Positions 1-9,165 of a DNA stretch of 64,000 nt are shown here, in pieces. Numbering within the stretch: the stretch's first letter is position 1; the number at the start of each line of letters is the position of its first letter. The stretch spans positions 124,001 through 188,000 of the forward strand of contig NZ_LR217739.1 of assembly GCF_900699035.1 (NCBI RefSeq), given 5' to 3'. This DNA is from Buchnera aphidicola (Cinara piceae) (lineage in GTDB: Bacteria; Pseudomonadota; Gammaproteobacteria; Enterobacterales; Enterobacteriaceae). The notes below the pieces were generated by a model. The model was not told the DNA's origin. It did not search any database and saw nothing but the letters and a program-made list of their open reading frames with translations. The position numbers and the translations under genes are program-made.

Positions 1-6
1 TTAATT

Positions 7-456
7 ATGATAGGTATTAATCCAATTTATTCTTTATTATATTTAATTTTATTAATATTTTCTATTTCTGGCATTTTTTTTACTTTAGGTTCTGTTTTTT
101 TAGGAACTTTAAAAATTATTATTTATGCTGGTGCAATTATAGTTTTATTTGTTTTTGTTGTAATGTTAATAAGAAATAATATACATAATTCAACAATTTT
201 ATTAAATAAATCTAATAATTTTTATGATATTTTTTCATATACATGTATAGTTTTTATTTTATTTATTTTATTTATTCAATTTATTAGTGAAAAAAACAAA
301 ATTTTAATTTTTAAAATTTTTTTAATAAAAAATACTGGTATTTTATTATTTAATAAATATATTTTTTTAGTAGAGTTTATATCTTTATTGCTATTGTCTT
401 CAGTACTGTTAGTATATTTTTTTATAAAAAAAATAAGATTTATTTTTACTTCTTAA
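7..456 (+). CDS. nuoJ: NADH-quinone oxidoreductase subunit J
   Basis: Membrane subunit of respiratory complex I, helping couple quinone reduction to proton pumping. The 149-residue product is almost entirely hydrophobic, with about five membrane segments. It carries the family signature around residues 33-55, an IIYAGAIIVLFVFVVML run that closely matches NuoJ of enterobacteria. It is shorter than E. coli NuoJ (about 184 residues), the loss falling in loops and the C-terminus. The TAA at 2-4 just upstream may be the stop of nuoI, which would lie outside the window. nuoK follows after 19 bases, so this is the middle of a nuo operon. Identity is secure from signature plus gene order. Confidence 0.95.
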   Translation: MIGINPIYSLLYLILLIFSISGIFFTLGSVFLGTLKIIIYAGAIIVLFVFVVMLIRNNIHNSTILLNKSNNFYDIFSYTCIVFILFILFIQFISEKNKILIFKIFLIKNTGILLFNKYIFLVEFISLLLLSSVLLVYFFIKKIRFIFTS

Positions 457-475
457 TAAGGAAAATATATATACT

Positions 476-778
476 ATGTTGTTATTAAATCATGGAATTT
501 TAATACCTATTATTTTATTTATAATTGGAATTTTTTCATTATTAAAGCATAAAAATTTAATATTTATATTAATAAGTTTAGAAATATTAACAAATTCAGT
601 GGCATTTGCAATTATTTTAGTCGGTCATTATTGGAATCAACAAGATAGTCAAATTATATATTTATTAATTATTACTGTTGCAGCTACTGAAGTAAGTATA
701 ATGTTAGCAATTTTTTTAAAAATATATCAACGGTATAATACGTTAGATATATGTAAATTAAGTGAGATCGATAAATGA
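476..778 (+). CDS. nuoK: NADH-quinone oxidoreductase subunit K
   Basis: Small three-helix membrane subunit of complex I, 100 residues as in E. coli. The two buried glutamates needed for proton translocation in this family are present: Glu36 (ISLEILTNS) and Glu72 (AATEVSIML). The stop overlaps the nuoL start in an ATGA arrangement at 775-778, which implies translational coupling. Function is unambiguous from length, motif and position between nuoJ and nuoL. Confidence 0.97.
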   Translation: MLLLNHGILIPIILFIIGIFSLLKHKNLIFILISLEILTNSVAFAIILVGHYWNQQDSQIIYLLIITVAATEVSIMLAIFLKIYQRYNTLDICKLSEIDK

Positions 779-2646
779 ATCTAATTTATTATATTGGAAT
801 ATTTCCACTACTTAGTTTTTTTTTATTGACTATTTTTCAAAGATTTTTTTTAAAAAAAATTGTTTCAATTATTAGTATCTTTTCTATATTAATGTCTTTT
901 TTTTTATTTTTATATGTTATATACGATTACATTAAAATGTATAGTACATCAAAAGTTTTTTTTATTCCTTTATTAAACTGGATGTATATAAATAATTATG
1001 GTATTAAATTAAATTTTTTAGTAGATTTTTTTTCTTTATCTATGTTAGGAACAGTAATATTAATTAGTTTATGTATATATTTATATTCATTATGGTATAT
1101 GAAGGATTCTTTAGAATATACTAAATATTTTATATATATGAATTTGTTTGTTTCATTTATGATTTTTTTTGTTTTATCTAGCAATTTAATTATTATGTTT
1201 TGTATTTGGGAGTTAGTAGGAATTTGTTCATATTTATTAATTGGTTTTTATTTTAAACAAGAGAAAAACGGATATTCTGCAATTAAATCTTTTTTAATGA
1301 CTCGATTTAGTGATATATTTTTTTTAATTTCTATATTTTTAATCTTATTACATTTTAATACAACCGATTTTTTTATATTAAAATATTTTACTGAAGAAAT
1401 TGTTTTTTTAAATTATCATACTAATTATTTATTTTGGATTTCTTTTTGTTTAATAGTTGCTTCGATTGGAAAATCAGCACAAATTCCATTACATACCTGG
1501 TTAATAGGTGCTATGGTTGGCCCCACACCTGCATCAGCTTTAATTCATGCAGCTACTATGGTTGCTATGGGTATTTATTTAATTATTCGAGTTCATTTTT
1601 TGTTTTTTTATAATACTAATATAATGTTTATACTTTCTCTAATAGGATGCTTTACTCTTTTAATATCTAGTTTTTCTGCTATTTTTGAAAAAAACATTAA
1701 GCGTATTTTAGCTTTTTCTACGATTAGTCAAATAGGTTATATGTTTTTAGCGTTAGGTTCTAAAAATATTAAAGGTACTTTCCTACATTTGATATGCCAT
1801 GCTTTTTTTAAATCTTTATTATTTTTATCTGCCGGATCGATTATAAAACATACAAATAATGAACAAAATATTTTTAAAATGGGTTGTTTATATAAAAAAT
1901 TACCTTTTATATATATGACGTTTTTAACTGGAATTATTTCTTTAATATCTTTTCCATTTATAACATCTAGTTTTTATAGTAAGGGTGATATTTTATTTAA
2001 TATTTTCGATAAAAAGGAAATTTTATTTTTATTTTGTAGTTTTTTAGGAATTTTGTTTACTTCTATTTATTCTTGTAGAATGTTTTTTTTTATTTTTCAC
2101 GGACAAAATAAATCTAATTTTATTGCTATTAAAAAAAATTTTTTTCATGATATATCTTTATTTATTTTATGTATTGGTTGTACTCCTATTACATGGTATT
2201 TTATTTCTAATGTATTTTATAAAATTATTTTTACCCCTGTTCTTAACGGTAGTACACATTCAGTATATCTTGAATATATTTCTTTTGGTATCACAACAAT
2301 TGGTTTTATTATTTTTTTTATTTTTTATTTAAATCAATATTTAATTTTAAAAAAATATTGTTTAGAAAGTATATTGTATCCAGTGTATTCTTTAATTTTA
2401 AATAATTGGTTTTTTGATATGTTTTATTTTTATTTGATTATACAACCATACTATATGATATCAAATTATTTAAATAGTAAAAAATTCTTTTATATAGAAA
2501 GATTTTTTTTGAATTTAATTTGTTTTTTTAAAAGTAAATTATTTCAGATAAAATCAATAGATATTGTTTACCATATTAGATGGTATATTTTTTGTTTAAC
2601 TGCATGTTTATTAATTATTTTTATTAATAAAAATAATTATATATAA
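775..2646 (+). CDS. nuoL: NADH-quinone oxidoreductase subunit L
   Basis: Distal antiporter-like proton-pumping subunit of complex I, 623 residues against about 613 in E. coli. The key charged residues survive: Glu146 in CIWELVGICSYLLIGF, Lys233 in IGKSAQIPLHTWL, His258 in SALIHAATMV, and a later lysine in the FYSKGDILF segment. The C-terminal part contains the long amphipathic lateral helix region and is rich in Phe, Tyr, Lys and Asn, as expected from the base composition. It starts inside the nuoK stop and is followed by a 75-base spacer before nuoM. Confidence 0.97.
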   Translation: MNLIYYIGIFPLLSFFLLTIFQRFFLKKIVSIISIFSILMSFFLFLYVIYDYIKMYSTSKVFFIPLLNWMYINNYGIKLNFLVDFFSLSMLGTVILISLCIYLYSLWYMKDSLEYTKYFIYMNLFVSFMIFFVLSSNLIIMFCIWELVGICSYLLIGFYFKQEKNGYSAIKSFLMTRFSDIFFLISIFLILLHFNTTDFFILKYFTEEIVFLNYHTNYLFWISFCLIVASIGKSAQIPLHTWLIGAMVGPTPASALIHAATMVAMGIYLIIRVHFLFFYNTNIMFILSLIGCFTLLISSFSAIFEKNIKRILAFSTISQIGYMFLALGSKNIKGTFLHLICHAFFKSLLFLSAGSIIKHTNNEQNIFKMGCLYKKLPFIYMTFLTGIISLISFPFITSSFYSKGDILFNIFDKKEILFLFCSFLGILFTSIYSCRMFFFIFHGQNKSNFIAIKKNFFHDISLFILCIGCTPITWYFISNVFYKIIFTPVLNGSTHSVYLEYISFGITTIGFIIFFIFYLNQYLILKKYCLESILYPVYSLILNNWFFDMFYFYLIIQPYYMISNYLNSKKFFYIERFFLNLICFFKSKLFQIKSIDIVYHIRWYIFCLTACLLIIFINKNNYI

Positions 2647-2658
2647 GTTAGTTAGTTT

Positions 2659-2672
2659 CACTAATATTAGTG
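2659..2672. repeat. 14-bp perfect palindrome between nuoL and nuoM
   Basis: CACTAATATTAGTG is a perfect palindrome 13 bases after the nuoL stop, followed by a short T-rich stretch. It could be a weak terminator or a processing site within the nuo operon. It is short and has no loop, so its role is uncertain. Confidence 0.35.
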
Positions 2673-2721
2673 GATTTTTATATTTACATAATATTAATAT
2701 ATAGCAAGGATAGTATATTTT

Positions 2722-4233
2722 ATGATTATTTTAGTTTTTATGGCTATACCTTTGATTGGTGCAATATTATCATTGTTAACGTATTTTTTAAATAAAAAAC
2801 TTCCTCGTTATATGGCTTTTTTGTCTATTATGACTTGTTTGTTTTTTTCAATATTTTTCTTTTACACTAATAGTCATATTAATAATTCTAGTTTTTCAGA
2901 CAATTCATTGATTTTTTCATTTTATAAAATATGGATTCCAAGATATGGAATTTCTTTTTATTTAGGTGTAGATAAATTATCATTGCTTATGATTTTTTTA
3001 ACTTCTCTGATGGGTATTTGTTCGATATCTTGTGAATGGGATATTTTAAATAAAAATATTGGAATATTTTATTTTTGTGTACAACTTATTATTTTAGGTA
3101 TTTTTGGTATCTTTCTGTCTTTTGATATGTTGTTATTTTTTTTCTTTTGGGAAATTATATTAATACCTATGTATTTTTTAATTATTTTTTGGAACAATTC
3201 TTATGAAAATAATTGTAAAAGTATTTATGTTGCACGTAAATTTTTCATATATTCTCAATTATCTAGTTTTATTTTACTTTTTTCTATTTTAAATTTAGCA
3301 TGTATTTATCATAGTTATTCTGGAATTTGGACATTTAATTATTTTATATTAAAAAATATAAAAATGTCTTTATATATGGAAATTTTTGTGATGTTTAGTT
3401 TATTACTGTCACTTGTAATAAAACTTCCCTTATTTCCTTTTGATGATTGGTTACCAGATATTCAAGAAATTATTTCTCCCTCTGGTTCCGTTGATTTAGT
3501 TGGAATTTTATTGAAACCTGCAATATATGGATTATTAAGATATCATTTAGTTTTGTTTCCCCGTACATCTCATATGTTTTCTTTAATTTTTATTAGTTTG
3601 GGTTTATTTACAATGTTATATGGTTCTATTATGGCTTTTTCTCAAACAAATATAAAAAGATTATTAGCTTATTCTTCTATTTCTAATATGGGAATAATTT
3701 TTGCTTCTTTATATAGCGAAAATATATTTTCTTATCAAGGTGTTATGATTTATTTTGTATCTTATGTTATTTCTACTGCAGCATTATTAATTATTATTGG
3801 AAAAATCTTTTTTCATATTAAAACTCAAAATATTTTATATATGGGTGGATTATGGTCTTGTATGTATTTTATTCCTTCATTTTTTTTGTTTTTTTCTTTT
3901 GCAAATCTAAGTATTCCTTTAACAGGAAATTTTAGCGGTAAATTTATGATGTTATGGGGTATTTTTTCTTTTTATCCTGTTTTAGGGTATTTATTTGCAT
4001 TTTGTTTATTTTTATCTTCTATTTATTCTGTAATCTTAATACAACGTGTATGTTACGGTTCTACGAATCACGTTATTTTACAAAATGAATTAAATATTTT
4101 TCATTTAATAATTTTGATTTTTTTTGCATGTTTTTTAATTCTTATAGGATTATATCCTAAACTGTTTTTGCAATTCTCATATGAAATTTCAGATCAGTTA
4201 TATAGAAATTACATATCCTTTTTTAATAAATAG
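2722..4233 (+). CDS. nuoM: NADH-quinone oxidoreductase subunit M
   Basis: Second antiporter-like proton-pumping subunit of complex I, 503 residues (E. coli about 509). Positions line up with E. coli numbering through the middle of the protein: Glu144 (FFWEIILIPM), Lys234 (VIKLPLFPF) and Lys265 (ILLKPAIYG) are all present. The normally histidine-bearing loop PLHGWLPDAH reads PFDDWLPDIQ, so His241 is Asp and His248 is Gln, while Trp243 and Pro245 are kept. The stop is TAG. nuoN follows after 11 bases. Confidence 0.97.
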   Translation: MIILVFMAIPLIGAILSLLTYFLNKKLPRYMAFLSIMTCLFFSIFFFYTNSHINNSSFSDNSLIFSFYKIWIPRYGISFYLGVDKLSLLMIFLTSLMGICSISCEWDILNKNIGIFYFCVQLIILGIFGIFLSFDMLLFFFFWEIILIPMYFLIIFWNNSYENNCKSIYVARKFFIYSQLSSFILLFSILNLACIYHSYSGIWTFNYFILKNIKMSLYMEIFVMFSLLLSLVIKLPLFPFDDWLPDIQEIISPSGSVDLVGILLKPAIYGLLRYHLVLFPRTSHMFSLIFISLGLFTMLYGSIMAFSQTNIKRLLAYSSISNMGIIFASLYSENIFSYQGVMIYFVSYVISTAALLIIIGKIFFHIKTQNILYMGGLWSCMYFIPSFFLFFSFANLSIPLTGNFSGKFMMLWGIFSFYPVLGYLFAFCLFLSSIYSVILIQRVCYGSTNHVILQNELNIFHLIILIFFACFLILIGLYPKLFLQFSYEISDQLYRNYISFFNK

Positions 4234-4244
4234 GTAATAAAATT

Positions 4245-5705
4245 ATGATTAGATTATTTTATAGTATTATTCCAATATTACCAATATTAATATTAATTTC
4301 TTCTATTTTAATAATTTTATTTGTCTCTTTTTATAAAAAAAAAACATATTTAGGGTGTATGATTATTATTTTTAGTATTTTTTTTAGTATAATATCTATT
4401 ATATATTCAAAATATTTTATGTTAGAGTATTTTTCAGAATTAATTAAAATTGATAAATATTCTTACTTTTTTATATTTATGTTATTAATTTCAAGTTTTT
4501 ATACTTGCGCATTTTCATATAATTGGTTGTCTTATGGTAATTATCATTCAATAGAATTTTATTTGTTTCTTCTTTTATCTGTTTTAGGTGGAATTTTAGT
4601 TTCTATATCTAATCATTTTTCTACTTTATTTATTGGATCTGAATTATTATTTTTACCATTATTAGGTATTTTAATGTTTTTTCCTAAAGCGGGAAGTAAT
4701 TTATTATTAATTGTTATATACATGATTATGTCAATTTTTTCATCTTCTTTTTTATTGTTAGGATGTTCATTTATATATTTTATTTCTGGTAGGCTATGTT
4801 TTTCTTTTTTTTCACAAATTTTTATATATCATCCATCTATTATGTTTGGAAGTATTATTTTATTTGGATTTAGTATAGTTTTTTTATCTCTTTTTTTTAA
4901 ATTATCATTATTCCCGTTACATACATGGTCTCCAGGTATATATCAAAATACTAATTCATGTTCATTGATTTATTTTTCTACTGTTACAAGAATTTCTATA
5001 TTTTCATTTTTAATACGTTTTTTTTATTATATTCCTTATATATATAATATAAAATTATTATATTTTATAATATATTATATTTCTGTATTATCTATTTTTT
5101 TTGGTAATTTATTTTCTATTTTTCAAAATAAAGTACAAAGATCAATTGGGTATTTATCTATTTCTAATCTTGGTTTTTTATTAATGTTATTATTAATATA
5201 TTCTTCAAAAGAAGATATATTTATTATTAGACAAATACAGTTTTATTTATTTGGTTATATACTAGGATTAGTTGGTTTTTTTAGTATTAAAAGTACTATT
5301 GATTTTAATATTTTTTCCAAAAAAATTTATTCTATTAAAGATAATTCATTAAGAGGGTTATTTTGGTATGATCCGATTTTAGGGATTTCAATATCTTTAA
5401 TTCTGTTATCTTTATCTGGATTTCCTTTAACTTTAGGTTTTTGGGGAAAGTTTTTTATATTTAAGAATTTGATTCAAAGAAGATTTTTTATTACAGTTAT
5501 CATTATGATGTTAAGTAGTATCATAGGAATGCAGAGTTATTTAAATATAATTTATAATGTGTATGATACATCTTTAACATTAGATCATACAAATATTAAA
5601 TATAATTTTTATATACCACTTTTTCAAAAATATTTAATTTTATTTATGAGTTTAGTATTTATTATTTTAGGGTTCTTTCCTCAGATTATTTTAAATATTT
5701 TATAA
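4245..5705 (+). CDS. nuoN: NADH-quinone oxidoreductase subunit N
   Basis: Third antiporter-like subunit and last gene of the nuo operon, 486 residues as in E. coli (485). Glu133 (GSELLFLPLL) and Lys219 (FFKLSLFPLHTW, E. coli Lys217) are kept. The central lysine corresponding to E. coli Lys247 is arginine here (Arg249, STVTRISIF). The distal lysine in GFWGKFFIF is present. Two hairpins follow the gene before the convergent prs gene. Confidence 0.95.
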   Translation: MIRLFYSIIPILPILILISSILIILFVSFYKKKTYLGCMIIIFSIFFSIISIIYSKYFMLEYFSELIKIDKYSYFFIFMLLISSFYTCAFSYNWLSYGNYHSIEFYLFLLLSVLGGILVSISNHFSTLFIGSELLFLPLLGILMFFPKAGSNLLLIVIYMIMSIFSSSFLLLGCSFIYFISGRLCFSFFSQIFIYHPSIMFGSIILFGFSIVFLSLFFKLSLFPLHTWSPGIYQNTNSCSLIYFSTVTRISIFSFLIRFFYYIPYIYNIKLLYFIIYYISVLSIFFGNLFSIFQNKVQRSIGYLSISNLGFLLMLLLIYSSKEDIFIIRQIQFYLFGYILGLVGFFSIKSTIDFNIFSKKIYSIKDNSLRGLFWYDPILGISISLILLSLSGFPLTLGFWGKFFIFKNLIQRRFFITVIIMMLSSIIGMQSYLNIIYNVYDTSLTLDHTNIKYNFYIPLFQKYLILFMSLVFIILGFFPQIILNIL

Positions 5706-5789
5706 TATATTTTTTTATATTAAAGAGTTATATTTTTTTAATAAAATTTATTTAAAAAATGAAATTTGATTATTAATAAAAAATATTTT

Positions 5790-5810
5790 ACTGCTAATTG
5801 TATTAGCAGT
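5790..5810 (+). terminator. hairpin downstream of nuoN
   Basis: A 9-bp perfect stem (ACTGCTAAT / ATTAGCAGT) with a TGT loop lies 84 bases after the nuoN stop, in the convergent nuoN-prs gap. It is one of the few GC-containing structures there. No good U-tract follows on the plus strand, so it may terminate weakly or stabilise the mRNA 3' end. Confidence 0.5.
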
Positions 5811-5887
5811 ATATTTAATATGTAGATGTTAAATTATAATATTTATTTATATATCATATATATATAATTATATATTTATATTAATAT

Positions 5888-5911
5888 AATGTTGGAATAT
5901 TTTCCAACATT
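5888..5911. terminator. hairpin in the nuoN-prs convergent gap
   Basis: A 10-bp perfect stem (AATGTTGGAA / TTCCAACATT) with a TATT loop, between two genes that point at each other. It is positioned to act in either direction, as the distal terminator for nuo or a terminator for prs. Confidence 0.5.
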
Positions 5912-5962
5912 TATTCTAAAAAAATAGAAACTAAATAGTTTATTTAATATATAAATTAATAT

Positions 5963-5979
5963 TGTTATATTTTATAACA
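5963..5979 (-). terminator. short hairpin just past the prs stop
   Basis: TGTTATA / TATAACA stem of 7 bp with a 3-base loop, 8 bases beyond the stop codon of the minus-strand prs gene. It contains little GC, so it is a weak candidate. Confidence 0.35.
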
Positions 5980-5986
5980 GTATTTT

Positions 5987-6937
5987 TTAGTAATCAAACA
6001 TTTCTAAAATTGATTTTTCTTTATTAATTCTTTTAATTGCTTCTGCTAACATGTTAGCTACGGATAATATCCGAATGTTTTTTAAATTTTTTATTTCTTT
6101 AGATAAAGGAATTGTATCACAAATGATAATTTTATCTATGTATGTTACTTTTTTTATATTTTCACTTGCTGCACCTGAAAAAATTGGATGAGTTGCATAT
6201 GCGAAAATACGTTGCGCTCCGTTTTTTTTCAGTTTTTTTGCAGCTGCACATAATGTTATTCCAGTATCTATAATATCATCAATTAAAATACAATCTCTAT
6301 TTTTTATTTGTCCGATAATATTCATTACTTGAGAAGTATTAGAATGTGATCGACGTTTATCAATAATAGCCATATCAGAATCATTAAATAGTTTTGCGAT
6401 TTCTCTAGTTCTAATAATACCACCTATATCAGGTGAAACAAATACCGGATTTAGAAAATCAATTTTCAACAAATCTTTTAAAAAAATCATACTACTAAAT
6501 ATGTTATTTATAGGAATATCAAAAAAACCTTGAATTTGTTCTGAATGTAAATCTATAGTCAAAATTTGATCTACACCAACATTAGATAAAAAATCAGCAA
6601 TAACTCTAGCAGTGATTGGTACTCGAGAAGATCGCATCCTTCTATCTTGTCGTGCATATCCAAAATATGGTATTACAGCTGTAATACGTCCTGCTGAAGC
6701 TCTTCTTAAAGCATCAATCATAATGATTAATTCCATTAAATTATCATTTGTAGGTAAACATGTAGATTGTATTACAAAAACATCATAACCTCTAATGTTT
6801 TCATTGATTTGTATGCTAATTTCCCCGTCACTAAATTTACTAACAGTAGCTTTACCTAACGATATATTTAATTTTTTAGCAATTTTTTTTGATAAAATTG
6901 GAGTAGAATTTCCAGAAAATAATTTAATGTTTCCCAT
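5987..6937 (-). CDS. prs: ribose-phosphate pyrophosphokinase (PRPP synthase)
   Basis: Makes PRPP from ribose 5-phosphate and ATP for nucleotide, histidine and tryptophan synthesis. The 316-residue product matches the usual length of about 315. It carries the flexible-loop/ATP-binding segment [10 protein letters not shown], the [11 protein letters not shown] segment and the PRPP loop [10 protein letters not shown]. An AGGA ribosome site precedes the ATG with suitable spacing. It is convergent with nuoN and divergent from prfA, as in enterobacteria where prs lies near prfA. Confidence 0.97.
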   Translation of the reverse strand: MGNIKLFSGNSTPILSKKIAKKLNISLGKATVSKFSDGEISIQINENIRGYDVFVIQSTCLPTNDNLMELIIMIDALRRASAGRITAVIPYFGYARQDRRMRSSRVPITARVIADFLSNVGVDQILTIDLHSEQIQGFFDIPINNIFSSMIFLKDLLKIDFLNPVFVSPDIGGIIRTREIAKLFNDSDMAIIDKRRSHSNTSQVMNIIGQIKNRDCILIDDIIDTGITLCAAAKKLKKNGAQRIFAYATHPIFSGAASENIKKVTYIDKIIICDTIPLSKEIKNLKNIRILSVANMLAEAIKRINKEKSILEMFDY

Positions 6938-7078
6938 TTTAATCCTATTTAAAAAATATGTATTAAATTGTATTAGAAAGTTTTTTTTATAATATTTTTT
7001 TTAATAAATTTAAATATTTTTGAAAAAATATTTTTTTAAAAATATCTATTTTTATTAAAGAGATGATTCTTATTATAT

Positions 7079-7110
7079 ATATTTAATCATATTATGATAT
7101 GATTAAATAT
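7079..7110. promoter_or_regulatory. 13-bp perfect inverted repeat between prs and prfA
   Basis: Arms 7079-7091 and 7098-7110 are perfect reverse complements (core ATTTAATCATA / TATGATTAAAT) with the loop TTATGA. The repeat lies in the divergent prs-prfA gap, about 60 bases upstream of the prfA start. It could be a cruciform, an RNA hairpin in the prfA leader or a former operator; the sequence does not decide. Confidence 0.35.
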
Positions 7111-7171
7111 GAATTAATATATATTTATTTTGTTTTATTTTTATATTTCTATATTAAATAGGTTTATTTTT

Positions 7172-8245
7172 ATGAAAAAATCAATAATTATAAAATTGAA
7201 AAATTTAATGAAAAGGTATACAGAATTAGAATCTTTATTATCAAATCATTATTTAACATTTAATAAAGAAGAATTTTCTAAATTATCTAAAGAAAAAGCG
7301 GAATTATTTAAATTACACGAATCATTTCTTTTATGGTTGTCAATAAAATCAGAAATAAAGGATACACGTTTATTATTAAATGATTCTGTTATTGCTAAAT
7401 TAGCTGAAGAAGAATTATATTTATTATTAAATAAACAAAAGAAGATTGAAAAAAAAATTAAATTATTATTACTTCCTATCGATCCTTATGATAAAAATAG
7501 TTGTTTTATTGAAATTCGTGCTGCTACTGGGGGACAAGAAGCCGCTATTTTTTCTGGAGAATTATGTAAAATGTATATGCGATATGCTGATTTTAAATCT
7601 TGGAAAGTAAGTATTATCAATATGCATGAAGGAGAAATGGGAGGGTATAAAGAAATTATTTTGAAAGTAATTGGTGTAGGAGCTTGCGGAAGATTAAAAT
7701 TTGAATCAGGAGGTCATAGAGTACAACGTGTCCCACAAACAGAGTCACAAGGTAGAATACATACATCCACATGTACCGTAGCAATTATGCCTGAAGTTTC
7801 TAAATCAAAAAAAATTATTTTAAATGTGTCTGATTTAAAAATTGATACATTTCGTTCTTCTGGTGCTGGTGGCCAGCATGTTAATACAACTGATTCTGCA
7901 GTTCGTATTACACATATTCCTACCGGTAATGTAGTTGAATGTCAAGATGAACGATCTCAGCATAAGAATAAAGAAAAAGCTTTATCTGTTTTATCTGCTA
8001 AAATTTATTCTGAAAATAATGCAAAAAAAGCATTAGAAAATTCTTTGATGAGGAGGAACTTGCTGGGAACTGGCTCTAGATCTGATAGAAATAGAACATA
8101 TAATTTTTCTCAAAATAGAGTAACAGATCATCGAATCAACTTAACAATATATCGTTTAAATGAAATTTTATTAGGTAAATTAGATTTATTAATAGAGCCT
8201 TTACTACAAGAACATCAAGCAGATTTATTATCAACAATGGAATAA
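7172..8245 (+). CDS. prfA: peptide chain release factor 1
   Basis: Recognises UAA and UAG and triggers peptide release. I start it at the ATG at 7172, giving 357 residues (E. coli 360). An in-frame ATG 14 codons earlier would add a hydrophobic extension that matches nothing in the family. The catalytic GGQ is present in [14 protein letters not shown]. The codon-recognition tripeptide, PAT in E. coli RF1, reads PQT here ([14 protein letters not shown]), still within the PxT pattern. UAG is used as a stop in this window (nuoM, pta), so RF1 remains needed. prmC, which methylates the GGQ glutamine, follows after 20 bases. Confidence 0.97.
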   Translation: MKKSIIIKLKNLMKRYTELESLLSNHYLTFNKEEFSKLSKEKAELFKLHESFLLWLSIKSEIKDTRLLLNDSVIAKLAEEELYLLLNKQKKIEKKIKLLLLPIDPYDKNSCFIEIRAATGGQEAAIFSGELCKMYMRYADFKSWKVSIINMHEGEMGGYKEIILKVIGVGACGRLKFESGGHRVQRVPQTESQGRIHTSTCTVAIMPEVSKSKKIILNVSDLKIDTFRSSGAGGQHVNTTDSAVRITHIPTGNVVECQDERSQHKNKEKALSVLSAKIYSENNAKKALENSLMRRNLLGTGSRSDRNRTYNFSQNRVTDHRINLTIYRLNEILLGKLDLLIEPLLQEHQADLLSTME

Positions 8246-8265
8246 AATAAAACTGGTATATAATA

Positions 8266-9105
8266 ATGAATATTTTAAAATGGTTATCATATGCTGAGAA
8301 AAAATTAGTTAATAGTACAACATCAAAACTAGATTCAGAATTATTATTATGTTTTGTATTAAAGTATTCAAAAAAAGAATTATTATATAATAAAACAAAG
8401 ATAATAAAAAAAAATGATTTATTTATTTTAAATGATTTATTAGATAGAAGAATATTAAATGAACCTATTGCTTATCTTATACAAAAAAAAGAATTTTGGT
8501 CTTTATCTTTTTTTGTTTCTTCTTGCGTTTTAATTCCTAGACCAGATACAGAAATTCTTGTTGAACAAGTTTTATTAAAAATCTCTTCTAAAACAAATAC
8601 AATTTTAGATTTAGGTACCGGCTGCGGTGCAATTGCTTTAGCTTTAGCTTCAAAAAATTCTAAATGTAAAATTATTGGAGTAGATAATAATTTGAGTGCA
8701 TTAGAAGTAGCTCGTTATAATTCTAAAATGTTGAATATTCAAAATGTTAATTTTATTTATAGTAATTGGTTTTCAAACCTGTATTTAAAAAAATTTCATA
8801 TTATTGTTTGTAATCCTCCATATTTATCTCAAAAAGATTTTAATAATTCTTTTTCTAATCTTTTTTTTGAACCATATTCTGCTTTAGTGGCTGGAAAAGA
8901 TGGAATAGAATGTATACAATATATTATAAAAAATTCTGTTCATTATTTTTTTTCTACAGGTTGGTTATATATTGAACATTGCTATAAACAAACGAAAATA
9001 GTAAGAAAACTTTTTAGAAATAATTTTTTTATAAAAATATCTTCAATAAAAGATTATTCTAATCTTAATAGAGTAACTTATGGTTTTTTGAATATAAAAA
9101 TATAA
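8266..9105 (+). CDS. prmC: release factor glutamine methyltransferase
   Basis: SAM-dependent methyltransferase that methylates the glutamine of the GGQ motif in RF1 and RF2. The protein is 279 residues, typical for the family. It has the helical N-terminal substrate domain, the SAM-binding motif LDLGTGCGAIALALAS (about residues 116-131) and the glutamine-methylase signature NPPY in VCNPPYLSQ. It lies immediately downstream of prfA, the usual operon partner. Confidence 0.96.
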   Translation: MNILKWLSYAEKKLVNSTTSKLDSELLLCFVLKYSKKELLYNKTKIIKKNDLFILNDLLDRRILNEPIAYLIQKKEFWSLSFFVSSCVLIPRPDTEILVEQVLLKISSKTNTILDLGTGCGAIALALASKNSKCKIIGVDNNLSALEVARYNSKMLNIQNVNFIYSNWFSNLYLKKFHIIVCNPPYLSQKDFNNSFSNLFFEPYSALVAGKDGIECIQYIIKNSVHYFFSTGWLYIEHCYKQTKIVRKLFRNNFFIKISSIKDYSNLNRVTYGFLNIKI

Positions 9106-9165
9106 TTTTATAAAAAATTTTTTTTGTATATATTTTGGTTTTTTTACATTTATTTAGGGTAAAAT

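Noticed and set aside
2123-2332. A hydrophobic 69-codon frame within nuoL
   Set aside because: Out-of-frame reading of a T-rich membrane-protein gene always gives hydrophobic frames; nuoL itself is intact here.
7130-7171. An upstream start for prfA
   Set aside because: It adds a hydrophobic stretch absent from RF1 proteins; the ATG at 7172 gives the family length.
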